A stretch of DNA of 41,680 bases from Bacteroidales bacterium (GCA_015061085.1 SUXG01000019.1:1-41680); one strand, 5' to 3'. Counted from the first letter of the stretch, positions 27,701 to 35,266 are shown. The notes: generated by a model not told the origin, from the sequence alone. Made by a program: numbers and translations.

Positions 27701-27719
27701 TTCTGAGGAATGATGTCAT
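24708..27719 (-). CDS. AddB-like PD-(D/E)XK nuclease with degenerate helicase N-terminus
   Basis: The protein is 1003 residues from ATG 27719, which begins the conserved MTSFLRSIAEAY; an upstream in-frame start at 27773 would run into folC. The N-terminal part has the degenerate ATPase motif FVFPNKRSGSFF seen in AddB/RexB relatives. The nuclease domain is complete: GNIFHRIMQDLY with His735, IIDRLD with Asp852, and IVDYKTG with Asp869 and Lys871. An iron-sulphur cluster is suggested by Cys703 (NYLICPLLFYF) and CEYCDFRQLC (Cys992, 995, 1001). It probably processes double-strand break ends for RecA repair with an AddA partner, which is not in this window. It lies 25 nt after folC in a likely operon. 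Confidence 0.88.
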   Translation of the reverse strand: MTSFLRSIAEAYTNHYNDLSNFCFVFPNKRSGSFFLKHLNDVIKGKIALSPKIMTISDLVVQTCKRDIDNRLDLLFLLYKEYSKLIDENIEFDKFRAWGDTILSDFNEVDMSCVNPDSLFKNIKDYKEIQANYLTEQQQEIINDYFGNNDPVNSTQSFWNHFNTQNNSESKNRFLKIWETLAPLYHSLNNELENRSLTYTGGAYRLAYQNICENGKDAFPYSKIIFIGFNVLSTIEYNIFSKLQNLNNNTDQDFFADFYWDCTGPALSDKNNNATKFILKNKEIFKSHFDISSSDTNSFPSKLEAFSCPSNSYQAKKIGKLLHTICKKNSDIDKLTNTAVILPDEELLLPLLHSFPENMSTANLTMGYPIKLTATASFAALLRKAYDRASSKNAETLFYFEDVKAILSHPYANMILDSKSIENIKKAIVQQHLFNISTSQLEDFSDHKTNIIFSNISKNASAQETIIFLDKIFERLQTLIENESSEGIIRSKIEVDCIIAYREALTRLSESISTYNIKMTRNTLLLLTDRLLSTEKITFEGEPLKGVQIMGILESRCLDFDNIIIPSMNERIFPRKMRTRSFIPNSLRQGYGMPTLHFQESIFAYYFYRMISRAKNVFLLFDSRTSGLKSGDYSRYISQLKHLYPQSNIDVKSLNFEIKQKSSQALNIDKTGTVAESLKKFLTQDPESRKHLSASALKNYLICPLLFYFRNIENINSDIEPSEFMDAITIGNIFHRIMQDLYTPDEKNEVGRELNPGKTITHEFIDSILADKNMLRLRIDRYINQEYNGKISDLEPQGNAMIFRNIIFEYIVSTLLFDKSLTPFIYKGSEIKNEFQWQINPDLKVNMKYIIDRLDIIRIDNIDTLRIVDYKTGGDNTNITKLNDIFDDKGNSAIFQLLLYANLYAEHLNYKKAIKPAIYKVQNFAKGETSADITLKKSPINDYKNIPTNNTKNANTAPDDFNREFVENIKHKIEEIFNPNLQFTQTTDSKRCEYCDFRQLCNR

Positions 27720-27744
27720 GATAATGTCTTTTTTGCGAGTTGTG

Positions 27745-29031
27745 TTATTTAAGGGATGCAAGAAGGTCGGCAACGACGAATGTAGAGCCGCCGATGTAAA
27801 TTATGTCGTTGTCGGATGCTGCGTTTTTTGCTGCGATGTATGCAGATTCGACAGTGGAATATTTGGTGAATTCCAGACCTATCGATGAGCATTTTTCTGC
27901 AAGTTGATCTACAGGTAATGCACGAGGGATTTGCGCATTAGAGATATAGTAAGTTGCGTTTTTAGGGAATAATTGTATTATGTGTTCTATGTCTTTGTCG
28001 GCAACAAATCCCATGACAATGTGTAGTTTTGCATTTTTGCGATCGGCTAAGAGGTGGTCTAATTGTTTGAGATTATAGTGTAGCCCGGCCTGGTTGTGAC
28101 CTGTGTCGCAAATTGTCAAAGGCGATTGTGCTAATTGCATCCACCGTCCTGCAAGACCTGTCAGTGAGCATACATTGCGGTATCCGTTATCGATCGAAGT
28201 GTCGCTGATTTTGATGTCCAATGAGCGAAGCATTTCTATTGCAGAGCGAACAGTGTTGATGTTTTTGCGTTGGTAGTCGCCACAGAGTTGGCAAGAGAAA
28301 GTATTGCCGAAAGTGTCGGTGAAGTTATCAGTAGAGACAAATTCTTTTATGTAGCTTTGTTCTTCGGCAAATGTAATCGAAGTGCCGACCGATTGAGCTT
28401 TGTTTTTAAATACTTCTTTAATTTCGTCGTCGGCTTCACCGATGACTACCGGTATGTCTTTTTTGATTATGCCGGCTTTTTCAGTAGCGATTTGAGGTAG
28501 GGTTTCTCCAAGGAATTGAGTGTGATCCCAGGAAATGTTTGTAATAACGCATCCTATCGGAGTTATGATGTTTGTAGAGTCGAGGCGACCACCCATGCCA
28601 ACTTCGATTATTGCGTAGTCCACTTTAGTACGGCTGAAATAGTCGAATGCCATCATCATCGTAAGCTCGAAGAAAGATGGGTGTCCGTCGTAGTCGCAAG
28701 CGATGAATTGCTCGACAAATCGGACGACTTCTTCTTGTGGGATCATTTCTCCGTTGACTCTTATTCGTTCTCTGAAATCGACTAAGTGGGGTGATGTGTA
28801 TAGCCCTACTTTGTAGCCTTCTGATTGAAGGATGGCGGCAAGCATGTGGGATGTTGAGCCTTTGCCGTTTGTGCCACCGATGTGTATCGATTTGAAGTTA
28901 CGGTGAGGGTGGTTGAAGTATTTGTCGAGGTTTAGACTTGTGTCTAATCCGGGTTTATAGGCAGCAGCACCGATGCGAGAAAACATTGGTAGCTGGCGAT
29001 AGAGGTATTCGATAGCTTCGTTATATTCCAT
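27745..29031 (-). CDS. folC: Bifunctional folylpolyglutamate synthase / dihydrofolate synthase
   Basis: The 428-residue enzyme adds L-glutamate to dihydropteroate or to reduced folates in an ATP-dependent ligase reaction. Mur-ligase-family motifs are visible: the P-loop IGGTNGKGSTSHMLAAIL, GLYTSPHLVDFRERI, IIEVGMGGRLDSTNII, ITNISWDHTQFLG and the C-terminal ICDTGHNQAGL. The length is normal. Its start codon overlaps the end of the chromate-transporter gene by 11 nt, indicating translational coupling. Confidence 0.95.
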   Translation of the reverse strand: MEYNEAIEYLYRQLPMFSRIGAAAYKPGLDTSLNLDKYFNHPHRNFKSIHIGGTNGKGSTSHMLAAILQSEGYKVGLYTSPHLVDFRERIRVNGEMIPQEEVVRFVEQFIACDYDGHPSFFELTMMMAFDYFSRTKVDYAIIEVGMGGRLDSTNIITPIGCVITNISWDHTQFLGETLPQIATEKAGIIKKDIPVVIGEADDEIKEVFKNKAQSVGTSITFAEEQSYIKEFVSTDNFTDTFGNTFSCQLCGDYQRKNINTVRSAIEMLRSLDIKISDTSIDNGYRNVCSLTGLAGRWMQLAQSPLTICDTGHNQAGLHYNLKQLDHLLADRKNAKLHIVMGFVADKDIEHIIQLFPKNATYYISNAQIPRALPVDQLAEKCSSIGLEFTKYSTVESAYIAAKNAASDNDIIYIGGSTFVVADLLASLK

Positions 29032-29629
29032 AGATTATGTAGCCGGCAATTCCGGCAAGTATTATTACGTAGATAGGATGAATTTTTATTTTTTTGTTTT
29101 TTAGTGGTATTTTGAAGAATACGAGGCAGAAAGAAGCCAGGCAAATCGCTATGCTTGTGATTAGTTGGCTTGTTTTTCCGTCGGGGCAGAAGTTTTCTTT
29201 GTTCATTAGGAGAATTGCAGCAGAAGCAATTAGTCCTACGACGACCGGTCTGAGCCCGGCAAATATGGCTTTTATGGCTCCACTGTCGCTATGTTTGGTG
29301 ATGAAGTGAGAGCAGTAAAGAGTCAGGATATAGGGCGGAGTGACGACAGCTATTGTGGCGAGGCATGAGCCGAGTATTCCCCACCAAATTCCGCTGAGTT
29401 GCGGGTTAATGGCTGATGGTGCGACAAATCCTATGTATGTGGCAGAGTTTATGCCGATAGGTCCCGGTGTCATTTGGGATATTGCGACGATGTCGGTAAA
29501 CATGCTTTCGCTGATCCACCCCGGCTCGACGACTGCTTGCTGAACGAGTGATAGCATTGCGTAGCCGCCACCGAAACCGAATAGTCCGATTTTAATGTAT
29601 GCCCAGATGAGTTGCCAATATATGTTCAT
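29021..29629 (-). CDS. chrA: Chromate transporter, short-chain (half-size) subunit
   Basis: The 202-residue membrane protein has CHR-domain motifs: FGFGGGYAMLSLVQ near the start, and SQMTPGPIGINSATYIGF in the first half, plus about six hydrophobic segments. Half-size CHR proteins usually occur as adjacent pairs that act together in exporting chromate or a related oxyanion; the natural substrate in gut anaerobes is unknown. Its partner ends 9 nt upstream, and it overlaps folC by 11 nt. Confidence 0.9.
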   Translation of the reverse strand: MNIYWQLIWAYIKIGLFGFGGGYAMLSLVQQAVVEPGWISESMFTDIVAISQMTPGPIGINSATYIGFVAPSAINPQLSGIWWGILGSCLATIAVVTPPYILTLYCSHFITKHSDSGAIKAIFAGLRPVVVGLIASAAILLMNKENFCPDGKTSQLITSIAICLASFCLVFFKIPLKNKKIKIHPIYVIILAGIAGYIIYGI

Positions 29630-29638
29630 TGTTGAATT

Positions 29639-30214
29639 TTATTTTTTTAGGTGATTTTGAGTTAAGCGGAAATAGATGTATCCGCCGACTCCTCCGATGA
29701 TGATGTAGAATATAGGATTTGACCATAGTCCGAGTCCTAAAGAAATCATTGTGGCAACTAAAATTGGAATCCAAATTGTTTTCCATCCGATTTTTGCTGC
29801 TTTTGCGGTTGTTATAACGGGAGCAATAATTAGAGCTACAACTGCAGGGCGTATTCCCATGAATATGGCTGAGAGTGTATGGTTGTTTTTTATGGTCTCA
29901 GGGGTAAGGAATATTGCGATGCATAGGATTAGTGCGAATGATGGTATGATTGTGCCTAAAGCAGCAACAGCGCTGCCTTTGCCTCCACGCAGTCTGTCGC
30001 CGACAGCGACGGCTATATTTACTGCTAATATGCCCGGTAGAGATTGAGCTATGGCAAGGAGGTCTAAGAATTCATTTTTTGAAATCCAATGATGTCTATC
30101 GACGATTTCTCTTTCGATGATAGAAATCATTGCCCATCCACCGCCGAATGTGAATGCTCCTATTTTAAAAAAGGATGCGAAGATTTGCCAATATTTAGAA
30201 TTGTTAGTTGCCAT
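29639..30214 (-). CDS. chrA: Chromate transporter, short-chain (half-size) subunit
   Basis: The 191-residue membrane protein is the partner of the neighbouring CHR gene. It carries FTFGGGWAMISIIEREI near the start and AQSLPGILAVNIAVAVGDRL, a divergent form of the CHR signature, then several hydrophobic helices. It is the first gene of a likely operon with its partner, folC and the AddB-like nuclease, with a TAATTTTG box just upstream. Confidence 0.9.
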   Translation of the reverse strand: MATNNSKYWQIFASFFKIGAFTFGGGWAMISIIEREIVDRHHWISKNEFLDLLAIAQSLPGILAVNIAVAVGDRLRGGKGSAVAALGTIIPSFALILCIAIFLTPETIKNNHTLSAIFMGIRPAVVALIIAPVITTAKAAKIGWKTIWIPILVATMISLGLGLWSNPIFYIIIGGVGGYIYFRLTQNHLKK

Positions 30215-30231
30215 ATTCGTTTTATTAACTG

Positions 30232-30239
30232 CAAAATTA
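30232..30239 (-). promoter_or_regulatory. Likely -7 box for the chrA-folC operon
   Basis: On the minus strand this reads TAATTTTG, an exact match, 17 nt upstream of the ATG at 30214. No -33 box is seen at the normal distance. Confidence 0.45.
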
Positions 30240-30323
30240 CTAAATTAATCGGCAATTATAAAAAAATTGGCAAAGAATAAGTTGCTTTATTTTGATGATT
30301 TTGGGAAATGTGGATTAAGTGGG

Positions 30324-30851
30324 TTATTTAGTCAGTTTGTTTAGTTGTTCGATTGCTTCTGTTAGGTTTTGTTGGGCAGCTTTTTTGAGCCAGAATATTG
30401 CTTTGTCTGTGTCTTTTTGCATGCCGATACCGTCTCGATACATCAAGGCGAGTTTATATTGTGCTTGAGGGAGTCCTTGTTCGGCGGCTCTCCAGTACCA
30501 TTCGGCAGCTATTCTATGGTCTTGGAGTACACCTTTTCCGTCGGCAAACATTGAAGCGATGTAGAATTTGGCTTTGTTGTGTCCGTTGCTTCCTGCTTTG
30601 CGAAACCAGTAGGCGGCTTCTTTGAAGTTTTGTGTAATGCCTTTGCCTTCGTAGTAAAGCAATCCTAATTTATATTGTGCTTCGGTGTCGCCGTTTTGAG
30701 CTTCTTTGGCATATTGTTGCCAGAGTGATTGGTGGTTATACGTATCAGGGATGTCGTTGAATTTGTCGGATGCGGAGGATGGTGTCGCAAATGTCGATAG
30801 AGATGCGATTGATAGAATGGCGATTAGTGAGATGTGTCGGAAGTGATTCAT
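30324..30851 (-). CDS. Secreted Sel1-repeat protein
   Basis: The 175-residue protein has a signal peptide (ISLIAILSIASLSTFATPSSA). Three full Sel1-like repeats follow (AQYKLGLLYYEGKGITQNFKEAAYWFRKA, AKFYIASMFADGKGVLQDHRIAAEWYWRA, AQYKLALMYRDGIGMQKDTDKAIFWLKKA) and a partial fourth. Sel1 repeats are TPR-like scaffolds for protein contact. A periplasmic location is likely; partners are unknown. It lies 109 nt upstream of the chrA pair on the same strand. Confidence 0.9.
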   Translation of the reverse strand: MNHFRHISLIAILSIASLSTFATPSSASDKFNDIPDTYNHQSLWQQYAKEAQNGDTEAQYKLGLLYYEGKGITQNFKEAAYWFRKAGSNGHNKAKFYIASMFADGKGVLQDHRIAAEWYWRAAEQGLPQAQYKLALMYRDGIGMQKDTDKAIFWLKKAAQQNLTEAIEQLNKLTK

Positions 30852-30860
30852 TGTCGTTAT

Positions 30861-30895
30861 TAAAAATGGGTGAGTTTTTAAGTTTGCTCACCCAT
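30861..30895 (-). terminator. Intrinsic terminator after rng
   Basis: Arms ATGGGTGAG (30866-30874) and CTCACCCAT (30887-30895) form a perfect 9-bp stem with a 12-nt loop. On the minus strand it is followed by a run of five T (30865-30861). Confidence 0.8.
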
Positions 30896-30934
30896 AGTTT
30901 GTTTCAAGATAAAAGTTTTAATTAGCAACGATTT

Positions 30935-32566
30935 TCAGATGTTGTTTTCGTCATTATCTCTGTTTTTTGTTCTTGTTCTTGATTTAGTGTGGCTGCTATT
31001 AACGTCACGTTCTTCTTTGAGGTCGATTTCTTTACCTGAATGGTCGATTACTTTATATTGAAGATAAGCGAGTGATTCATCAGGGATTATTTTAAAACGG
31101 CGACCGAATTGTCTGCGCCATTTTCCGTAGAGTGAGAATAGTCCTTTTTTAATGTATGCATCGACGAATGGATGTATGTACATTTTAAAGTCGTTGATTT
31201 TAAGATGATTCACAAGGTAGTCTATCTTTTCACAGAGTAAATCGGTGAATAGCAACGATGGTTGTATCTCTCCTTTACCGTAGCATGACGGACAGCTTTC
31301 GTTAGTTGTGATGTCGAGAGCAGGTCTAACTCGTTGGCGAGTGATTTGCATGAGTCCGAATTTAGATAATGGCAGTATGTTGTGGCGTGCACGGTCGTTG
31401 GCCATTATTTGTCGCATGTGGTCATAGAGTGTCTGACGATGTTCTGCTTTGCTCATGTCGATGAAGTCTATGACGATAATGCCGCCCATGTCGCGCAAGC
31501 GAAGTTGACGTGCGATTTCATCTGCTGCTTTAAGGTTTACGTCTAAGGCGTTAGACTCTTGGTCGGAACCGGCTTTGCTTCTGTTGCCGGAGTTAACGTC
31601 GATGACGTGTAGTGCCTCAGTGTGTTCTATAATTATGTATGCACCACTTTTGAATGAAACAGTTTTGCCGAATGAGCTTTTGATTTGTTTAGTGATATTG
31701 AAATTGTCGAATATAGGAATTTCTTTAGCATACAATTTCACGATATCTTTTCTTTCGGGAGCAATAAGAGCGACGTAGTTTTGAATTTGAGTGAATGTTT
31801 CGACATCGTTGACATAGATGTTTTCAAACGAGGGGCAGAAGATGTCGCGAATAATGCTTACGGCGCGCGATTCTTCTTCGTAGATAAGTGTCGGAGGTTC
31901 GCTACGTTGCATTTTTTCTATAGATTCTTCCCATGATTTTACAAGAGATCGCATTTCGTTGTTTAGTTCAGCGACTCGTTTGTTTTCGGCAGAAGTTCTG
32001 ACGATGACTCCGAACCCTTTAGGTTTGATGCTGCTAATTAGCTGGCGCAGTCTGATTTTTTCTTCTGTCGATTTAATCTTTTGCGATATTGAAATTTTAT
32101 CACCGAAAGGGATGAGTACGAGGTATCTGCCTGTGAATGAAATTTCGGTAGTCAGGCGAGGACCTTTTGAGGAAATCGGCTCTTTTGCTATTTGCACTAA
32201 GATGTGTTGACCTGCAGTAATGATGTTAGCGATTGAGCCGTCTTTGCTTATGTCGGGCTCGTGCTTGAATTTTTCGATTTGCGGGATACTGCGTTTGTCG
32301 GCGAGTGCTTCTGCGACAAATTTGTTGTAGGTGCTGAATTTAGAACCTAAGTCGAGATAGTGAAGAAAAGCATCTTTGTCGTAGCCAACATTAACAAATG
32401 CAGCATTAAGGCCCGGCATTACTTTTCTGATTTTTGCAAAGTAAAGATCGCCGACAGCGTAAGCAATGTTGCGGGATTCTTTTTGCAATGAGACAAGTCG
32501 CGAGTCTTCGAGAAGAGCTATTGAGATCTCTTTCTGCTGAACATCAACTACTAATTCGCTTTTCAT
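30935..32566 (-). CDS. rng: Ribonuclease E/G family endoribonuclease (RNase G)
   Basis: The 543-residue endonuclease matures 16S rRNA and initiates mRNA decay at AU-rich single strands. The N-terminal S1 domain is visible (about residues 38-125, YFAKIRKVMPGLNAAFVNVGYDKDAFLHY), with an insertion common in Bacteroidota. The catalytic region has HVIDVNSGN and GGIIVIDFIDM with the metal-binding Asp residues, and the zinc-link CPSCYGKGE. It ends in a short basic tail (KSRTRTKNRD) and lacks the long degradosome scaffold of RNase E. It follows the mS38-like and HU genes on the same strand, but its own structured leader and a terminator lie in between. Confidence 0.95.
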   Translation of the reverse strand: MKSELVVDVQQKEISIALLEDSRLVSLQKESRNIAYAVGDLYFAKIRKVMPGLNAAFVNVGYDKDAFLHYLDLGSKFSTYNKFVAEALADKRSIPQIEKFKHEPDISKDGSIANIITAGQHILVQIAKEPISSKGPRLTTEISFTGRYLVLIPFGDKISISQKIKSTEEKIRLRQLISSIKPKGFGVIVRTSAENKRVAELNNEMRSLVKSWEESIEKMQRSEPPTLIYEEESRAVSIIRDIFCPSFENIYVNDVETFTQIQNYVALIAPERKDIVKLYAKEIPIFDNFNITKQIKSSFGKTVSFKSGAYIIIEHTEALHVIDVNSGNRSKAGSDQESNALDVNLKAADEIARQLRLRDMGGIIVIDFIDMSKAEHRQTLYDHMRQIMANDRARHNILPLSKFGLMQITRQRVRPALDITTNESCPSCYGKGEIQPSLLFTDLLCEKIDYLVNHLKINDFKMYIHPFVDAYIKKGLFSLYGKWRRQFGRRFKIIPDESLAYLQYKVIDHSGKEIDLKEERDVNSSHTKSRTRTKNRDNDENNI

Positions 32567-32581
32567 GAAAACAATTTGATT

Positions 32582-32608
32582 AAAAAAATTACTCTTATTC
32601 TATAAGAG
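32582..32608 (-). terminator. Terminator or attenuator in the rng leader
   Basis: Plus-strand CTCTTA (32592-32597) pairs with TAAGAG (32603-32608), loop 5 nt. On the minus strand a run of seven T (32588-32582) follows two A and a T. It lies 16 nt upstream of the rng ATG, downstream of a possible rng -7 box. Confidence 0.6.
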
Positions 32609-32610
32609 AA

Positions 32611-32659
32611 AAGAACAAACGTAATGTTAAGAATGACTCCTAAATTACGATTTGTTCTT
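32611..32659. repeat. Long imperfect inverted repeat containing a possible rng -7 box
   Basis: AAGAACAAA-CGTAAT (32611-32625) pairs with ATTACG-A-TTTGTTCTT (32644-32659): 15 pairs with one bulged A and an 18-nt loop. The left arm contains, on the minus strand, TACGTTTG (32623-32616), an exact TAnnTTTG match for an rng promoter. No -33 box is obvious. Confidence 0.55.
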
Positions 32660-32699
32660 GTGAATTACATCACTGTGATAATGCCTCTGTCAAAGAGGA

Positions 32700-32789
32700 T
32701 TATTTCTTTTTGTGACGATTTTTTCTGAGTCTTTTTTTGCGTTTGTGTGTAGCCATTTTGTGGCCTTTTCTTTTCTTTCCGCTTGGCAT
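32700..32789 (-). CDS. 29-residue basic protein of the mS38/AURKAIP1-COX24 type (bS22-like)
   Basis: The protein is only 29 residues: MPSGKKRKGHKMATHKRKKR followed by LRKNRHKKK. More than half the residues are Lys, Arg or His. It matches the small AURKAIP1/COX24-type proteins annotated in many Bacteroidota. Mitochondrial mS38 and the related actinobacterial bS22 sit on the small ribosomal subunit, so a small-subunit ribosomal protein is the likely role (family knowledge plus inference). It lies 57 nt downstream of the HU gene and 133 nt upstream of rng on the same strand. Confidence 0.8.
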   Translation of the reverse strand: MPSGKKRKGHKMATHKRKKRLRKNRHKKK

Positions 32790-32846
32790 AATTTATTCTT
32801 TATTTAACGTTAATAAAAAGTTTGTTTATTCGATTTTAGTTAAGCC

Positions 32847-33119
32847 TTATTTTACATCGTCGAGGAATGTCTTTGCAGGCTTGAAGGTAGGAACTTTGTG
32901 TTCCGGAATGATGATTGTTGTTCCTTTAGAGATGTTGCGAGCTGTCTTTTCTTTGCGAATTTTAACGTTGAAGCTACCGAAACCTCTTAGGTAAACGTTT
33001 TCACCATGAGCCATAGAATCTTTTACGATTTCCATGAATTTTTCTATTGTAGTAAGCACGGCTGCTTTTTCGATGCCTGTGCTACGAGAAATCTCGTTAA
33101 CAATATCTGCTTTTGTCAT
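32847..33119 (-). CDS. HU/IHF-family DNA-binding protein
   Basis: The 90-residue protein has the standard HU fold: N-terminal helices (MTKADIVNEISRSTGIEKAAVLTTIEKFMEIVKDSM), then GENVYLRGFGSFNVKIRKEKTARNISKGTTIIIPEHKVPTFKPAKTFLDDV with the DNA-embracing arm. It binds and bends DNA in the nucleoid as a dimer. The basic mS38-like gene follows closely, and rng further on. Residue pattern does not let me separate HU from IHF alpha or beta. Confidence 0.94.
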   Translation of the reverse strand: MTKADIVNEISRSTGIEKAAVLTTIEKFMEIVKDSMAHGENVYLRGFGSFNVKIRKEKTARNISKGTTIIIPEHKVPTFKPAKTFLDDVK

Positions 33120-33245
33120 CTTTGTATAGTTATTTAATTTGTTTTAATAATATTTTGCATTTTTGTGTATAGAATAGTCTTGTTGCAGACCATTTCAAAT
33201 TTCGCAGTGCAAATATCGTAATTTTTTTTGAATTGTAAATAGTAA

Positions 33246-33279
33246 TTGATTAAAAATTCTAAAATATATTGTACTTTTG
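33246..33279 (+). promoter_or_regulatory. Likely promoter of the HAD phosphatase gene
   Basis: TTG (33246-33248) and TACTTTTG (33272-33279), the latter an exact -7 match; the 23-nt spacer is longer than usual. The predicted start is about 20 nt upstream of ATG 33305. Confidence 0.5.
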
Positions 33280-33304
33280 TTCTGAAAATAAATGATTTAG
33301 TGAA

Positions 33305-34030
33305 ATGGCAGGAGAAAAGTCGCTATTTGGAGGCGTGAAATGGGTGTTTATCGACCTTGATGACACGTTGTGGGATTTCAGTGCAAATTCGGATGTTGCC
33401 TTGCAGAAATTATACAGAAATTTTGATATTATTTCCGGGTATTATCCCGAATATGAAGAGTTTGATGAATCATATCATTTGAAAAATTCGGAGTTGTGGG
33501 ATTTGTATCATCATGGGCATATTGAGCAGGAATATTTGAAGCTTGAACGATTTCGATGGTTGCTTGTTAGAAAGGGTTATGAGTCGGACGATGTGGATGT
33601 GTTGTCGGCTGCGATGAATGAGTGGTATTTGGAGGAGTTGAGCCGATGTCGGGAGCTTGTCGATGGTGCCATAGATTTGTTGGAGTCGTTATCGAAGCGT
33701 TATTTGATAGGGGTGTTGTCGAATGGTTTTGCCGATGTTCAGTATCGCAAGTTGCAGACGAGTGGGTTGTGGCGTTATGTTCAGCGTATGGTGGTCAGTG
33801 ATGAGATAGGTGTTCAGAAGCCTGACAGGCGTATTTTTGATTATGCGTTGAGCGAGGTCGGTGCAGAGGCTGATGAGGTGATTATGATCGGTGATAATCC
33901 CGATGCCGATATTTACGGAGCTAAGTCTGCGGGTTGGAGGACAATTTATTTTAATCGCAAGGGCAGGTCGTCGGTTTCGGTTGCAGATGTTGAGGTGGCA
34001 TCGTTGAGTGATGTCAAGGCTTATTTATAG
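33305..34030 (+). CDS. HAD-family phosphatase, YjjG/pyrimidine nucleotidase type
   Basis: The 241-residue protein has all four haloacid-dehalogenase motifs: I FIDLDDTLWDF, with the nucleophile and acid Asp; II GVLSNGF; III GVQKPDRRIF with Lys; IV IMIGDNPDADI with the metal-binding Asp residues. A helical cap domain lies between I and II. The DDTLWD form and the length fit YjjG, which dephosphorylates (non-canonical) pyrimidine nucleoside monophosphates; the exact substrate is inferred. It is transcribed away from HU. Confidence 0.88.
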   Translation: MAGEKSLFGGVKWVFIDLDDTLWDFSANSDVALQKLYRNFDIISGYYPEYEEFDESYHLKNSELWDLYHHGHIEQEYLKLERFRWLLVRKGYESDDVDVLSAAMNEWYLEELSRCRELVDGAIDLLESLSKRYLIGVLSNGFADVQYRKLQTSGLWRYVQRMVVSDEIGVQKPDRRIFDYALSEVGAEADEVIMIGDNPDADIYGAKSAGWRTIYFNRKGRSSVSVADVEVASLSDVKAYL

Positions 34031-34040
34031 TAATTTTTTT

Positions 34041-34078
34041 AAACTTACAAATTACTACAAGGCAATTTATGTAAGTTT
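34041..34078 (+). terminator. Probable terminator after the HAD gene
   Basis: AAACTTACA (34041-34049) pairs with TGTAAGTTT (34070-34078), 9 pairs with a 20-nt loop, followed by TCTTATAGG. The large loop makes this weaker. It ends just at the 3' end of the convergent mntP gene. Confidence 0.45.
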
Positions 34079-34080
34079 TC

Positions 34081-34647
34081 TTATAGGTTTAGGATTGTGT
34101 GTTCGATAAGGATTTTGAGTCCGATTGTTATGAGGATTACGCCTCCGACTAATTCGGCTTTTTTCTTGTATCGGTTTCCGAATATGTTTCCGATTTTAAA
34201 TCCGACGATTGAGAATAGGAATGTCGTTATACCTATAATAGTAATAGAGCTGATGATGTCGGTCTTTAGGAATGCGAAAGAGATTCCGGCAGCGAGGGCG
34301 TCGATGCTTGTTGCGACGGCTAAAATGAATAGTGCTTTGATTGAGAAGTCGGCGTTGTTTTCTTCGTCTTCTTTATTGCCGACGGCTTCTTTGATCATGT
34401 TGCCACCGATTATAGCCAATAGCGCAAATGCGATCCAATGGTCGAAGTCGGCTACTGCGTCGGCGAAACTGTAGCCCAGTAGATATCCTATGAGAGGCAT
34501 TAATGCTTGGAAACCACCAAACCACAGACCGACTTTGATATAGTAGCTGAGTTTTGATTTGGCTACGGAAAGACCTTTTCCTATCGATACGGCGAAGGCA
34601 TCCATTGAAAGTCCGATTGCTATTATTAGGATTTCGATTAATTCCAT
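34081..34647 (-). CDS. mntP: Manganese efflux pump MntP
   Basis: The 188-residue protein has six hydrophobic helices in two triplets. Both halves carry the conserved Asp motif of the family: GLSMDAFAVSIGKGL near residue 16 and ATSIDALAAGISFAFL in the second half. It exports Mn2+ across the inner membrane. The length is typical. It starts 13 nt after the YigZ-family gene stop, so they are likely co-transcribed. In many bacteria mntP is controlled by an Mn-sensing riboswitch; I see none here. Confidence 0.92.
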   Translation of the reverse strand: MELIEILIIAIGLSMDAFAVSIGKGLSVAKSKLSYYIKVGLWFGGFQALMPLIGYLLGYSFADAVADFDHWIAFALLAIIGGNMIKEAVGNKEDEENNADFSIKALFILAVATSIDALAAGISFAFLKTDIISSITIIGITTFLFSIVGFKIGNIFGNRYKKKAELVGGVILITIGLKILIEHTILNL

Positions 34648-34660
34648 TATGTGGTGGTTT

Positions 34661-35266
34661 TTATTGTTGGGTGTCGGAGAGTGTTACGCCGTCGATTCCG
34701 AGGAGTTTGTTTTGCACGAATTCGAGGATGTCTTTACGCATTTCGATATTCATTGAGCAAGAGTTGTCAAATTGTTGGTTAAGGATTTTGACATCGTTTG
34801 ATTTTACGATTTTCATGACGTCGTTCATCGACATGTAGGGGAATGTGAAGTCGATATTTGCCATGTCGTGACATTCGATGATTTTAGCGTCTTCGATAGC
34901 CATTTTAGCGGCTTCGCGATAGGCGACGATAAGTCCGGATGTTCCGAGCTTTATGCCTCCGAAATAGCGCACGACGATGATTACGATGTCGGTAAGGTTG
35001 AACGAGTTGATTTGACCGAGTATTGGTTTTCCGGCAGTACCCGATGGCTCGCCGTTGTCGTTGAGTTGGAATTCAAGTCGTTGTGGGCCGATCATGTATG
35101 CCCAGCAGACGTGTCGAGCGTCGTGGTATTTGTTTTGGTAGTCTTTGATTGCAGCGCGAGCTTCGTCGGCGCTTTTTACGGGTATGGCAAAGGCTAAGAA
35201 GCGACTCATCTTTTCACGATAAATAGCTTCTGAGGGAGAGTCAATGGTGTAGAATATATCGCTCAT
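34661..35266 (-). CDS. IMPACT/YigZ-family protein
   Basis: The protein is 201 residues from ATG 35266. A longer frame (start 35314) is ruled out because a TATCTTTG promoter box lies inside it at 35284-35291. The N-terminal UPF0029/IMPACT domain shows KMSRFLAFAIPVKSADEARAAI and the family hallmark LEFQLNDNGEPSGTAGKPIL, then VVRYFGGIKLGTSGLIVAYREA. A C-terminal domain of about 80 residues follows. Human and yeast relatives act in translation control; the bacterial role is unclear. It precedes mntP on the same transcript. Confidence 0.9.
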   Translation of the reverse strand: MSDIFYTIDSPSEAIYREKMSRFLAFAIPVKSADEARAAIKDYQNKYHDARHVCWAYMIGPQRLEFQLNDNGEPSGTAGKPILGQINSFNLTDIVIIVVRYFGGIKLGTSGLIVAYREAAKMAIEDAKIIECHDMANIDFTFPYMSMNDVMKIVKSNDVKILNQQFDNSCSMNIEMRKDILEFVQNKLLGIDGVTLSDTQQ

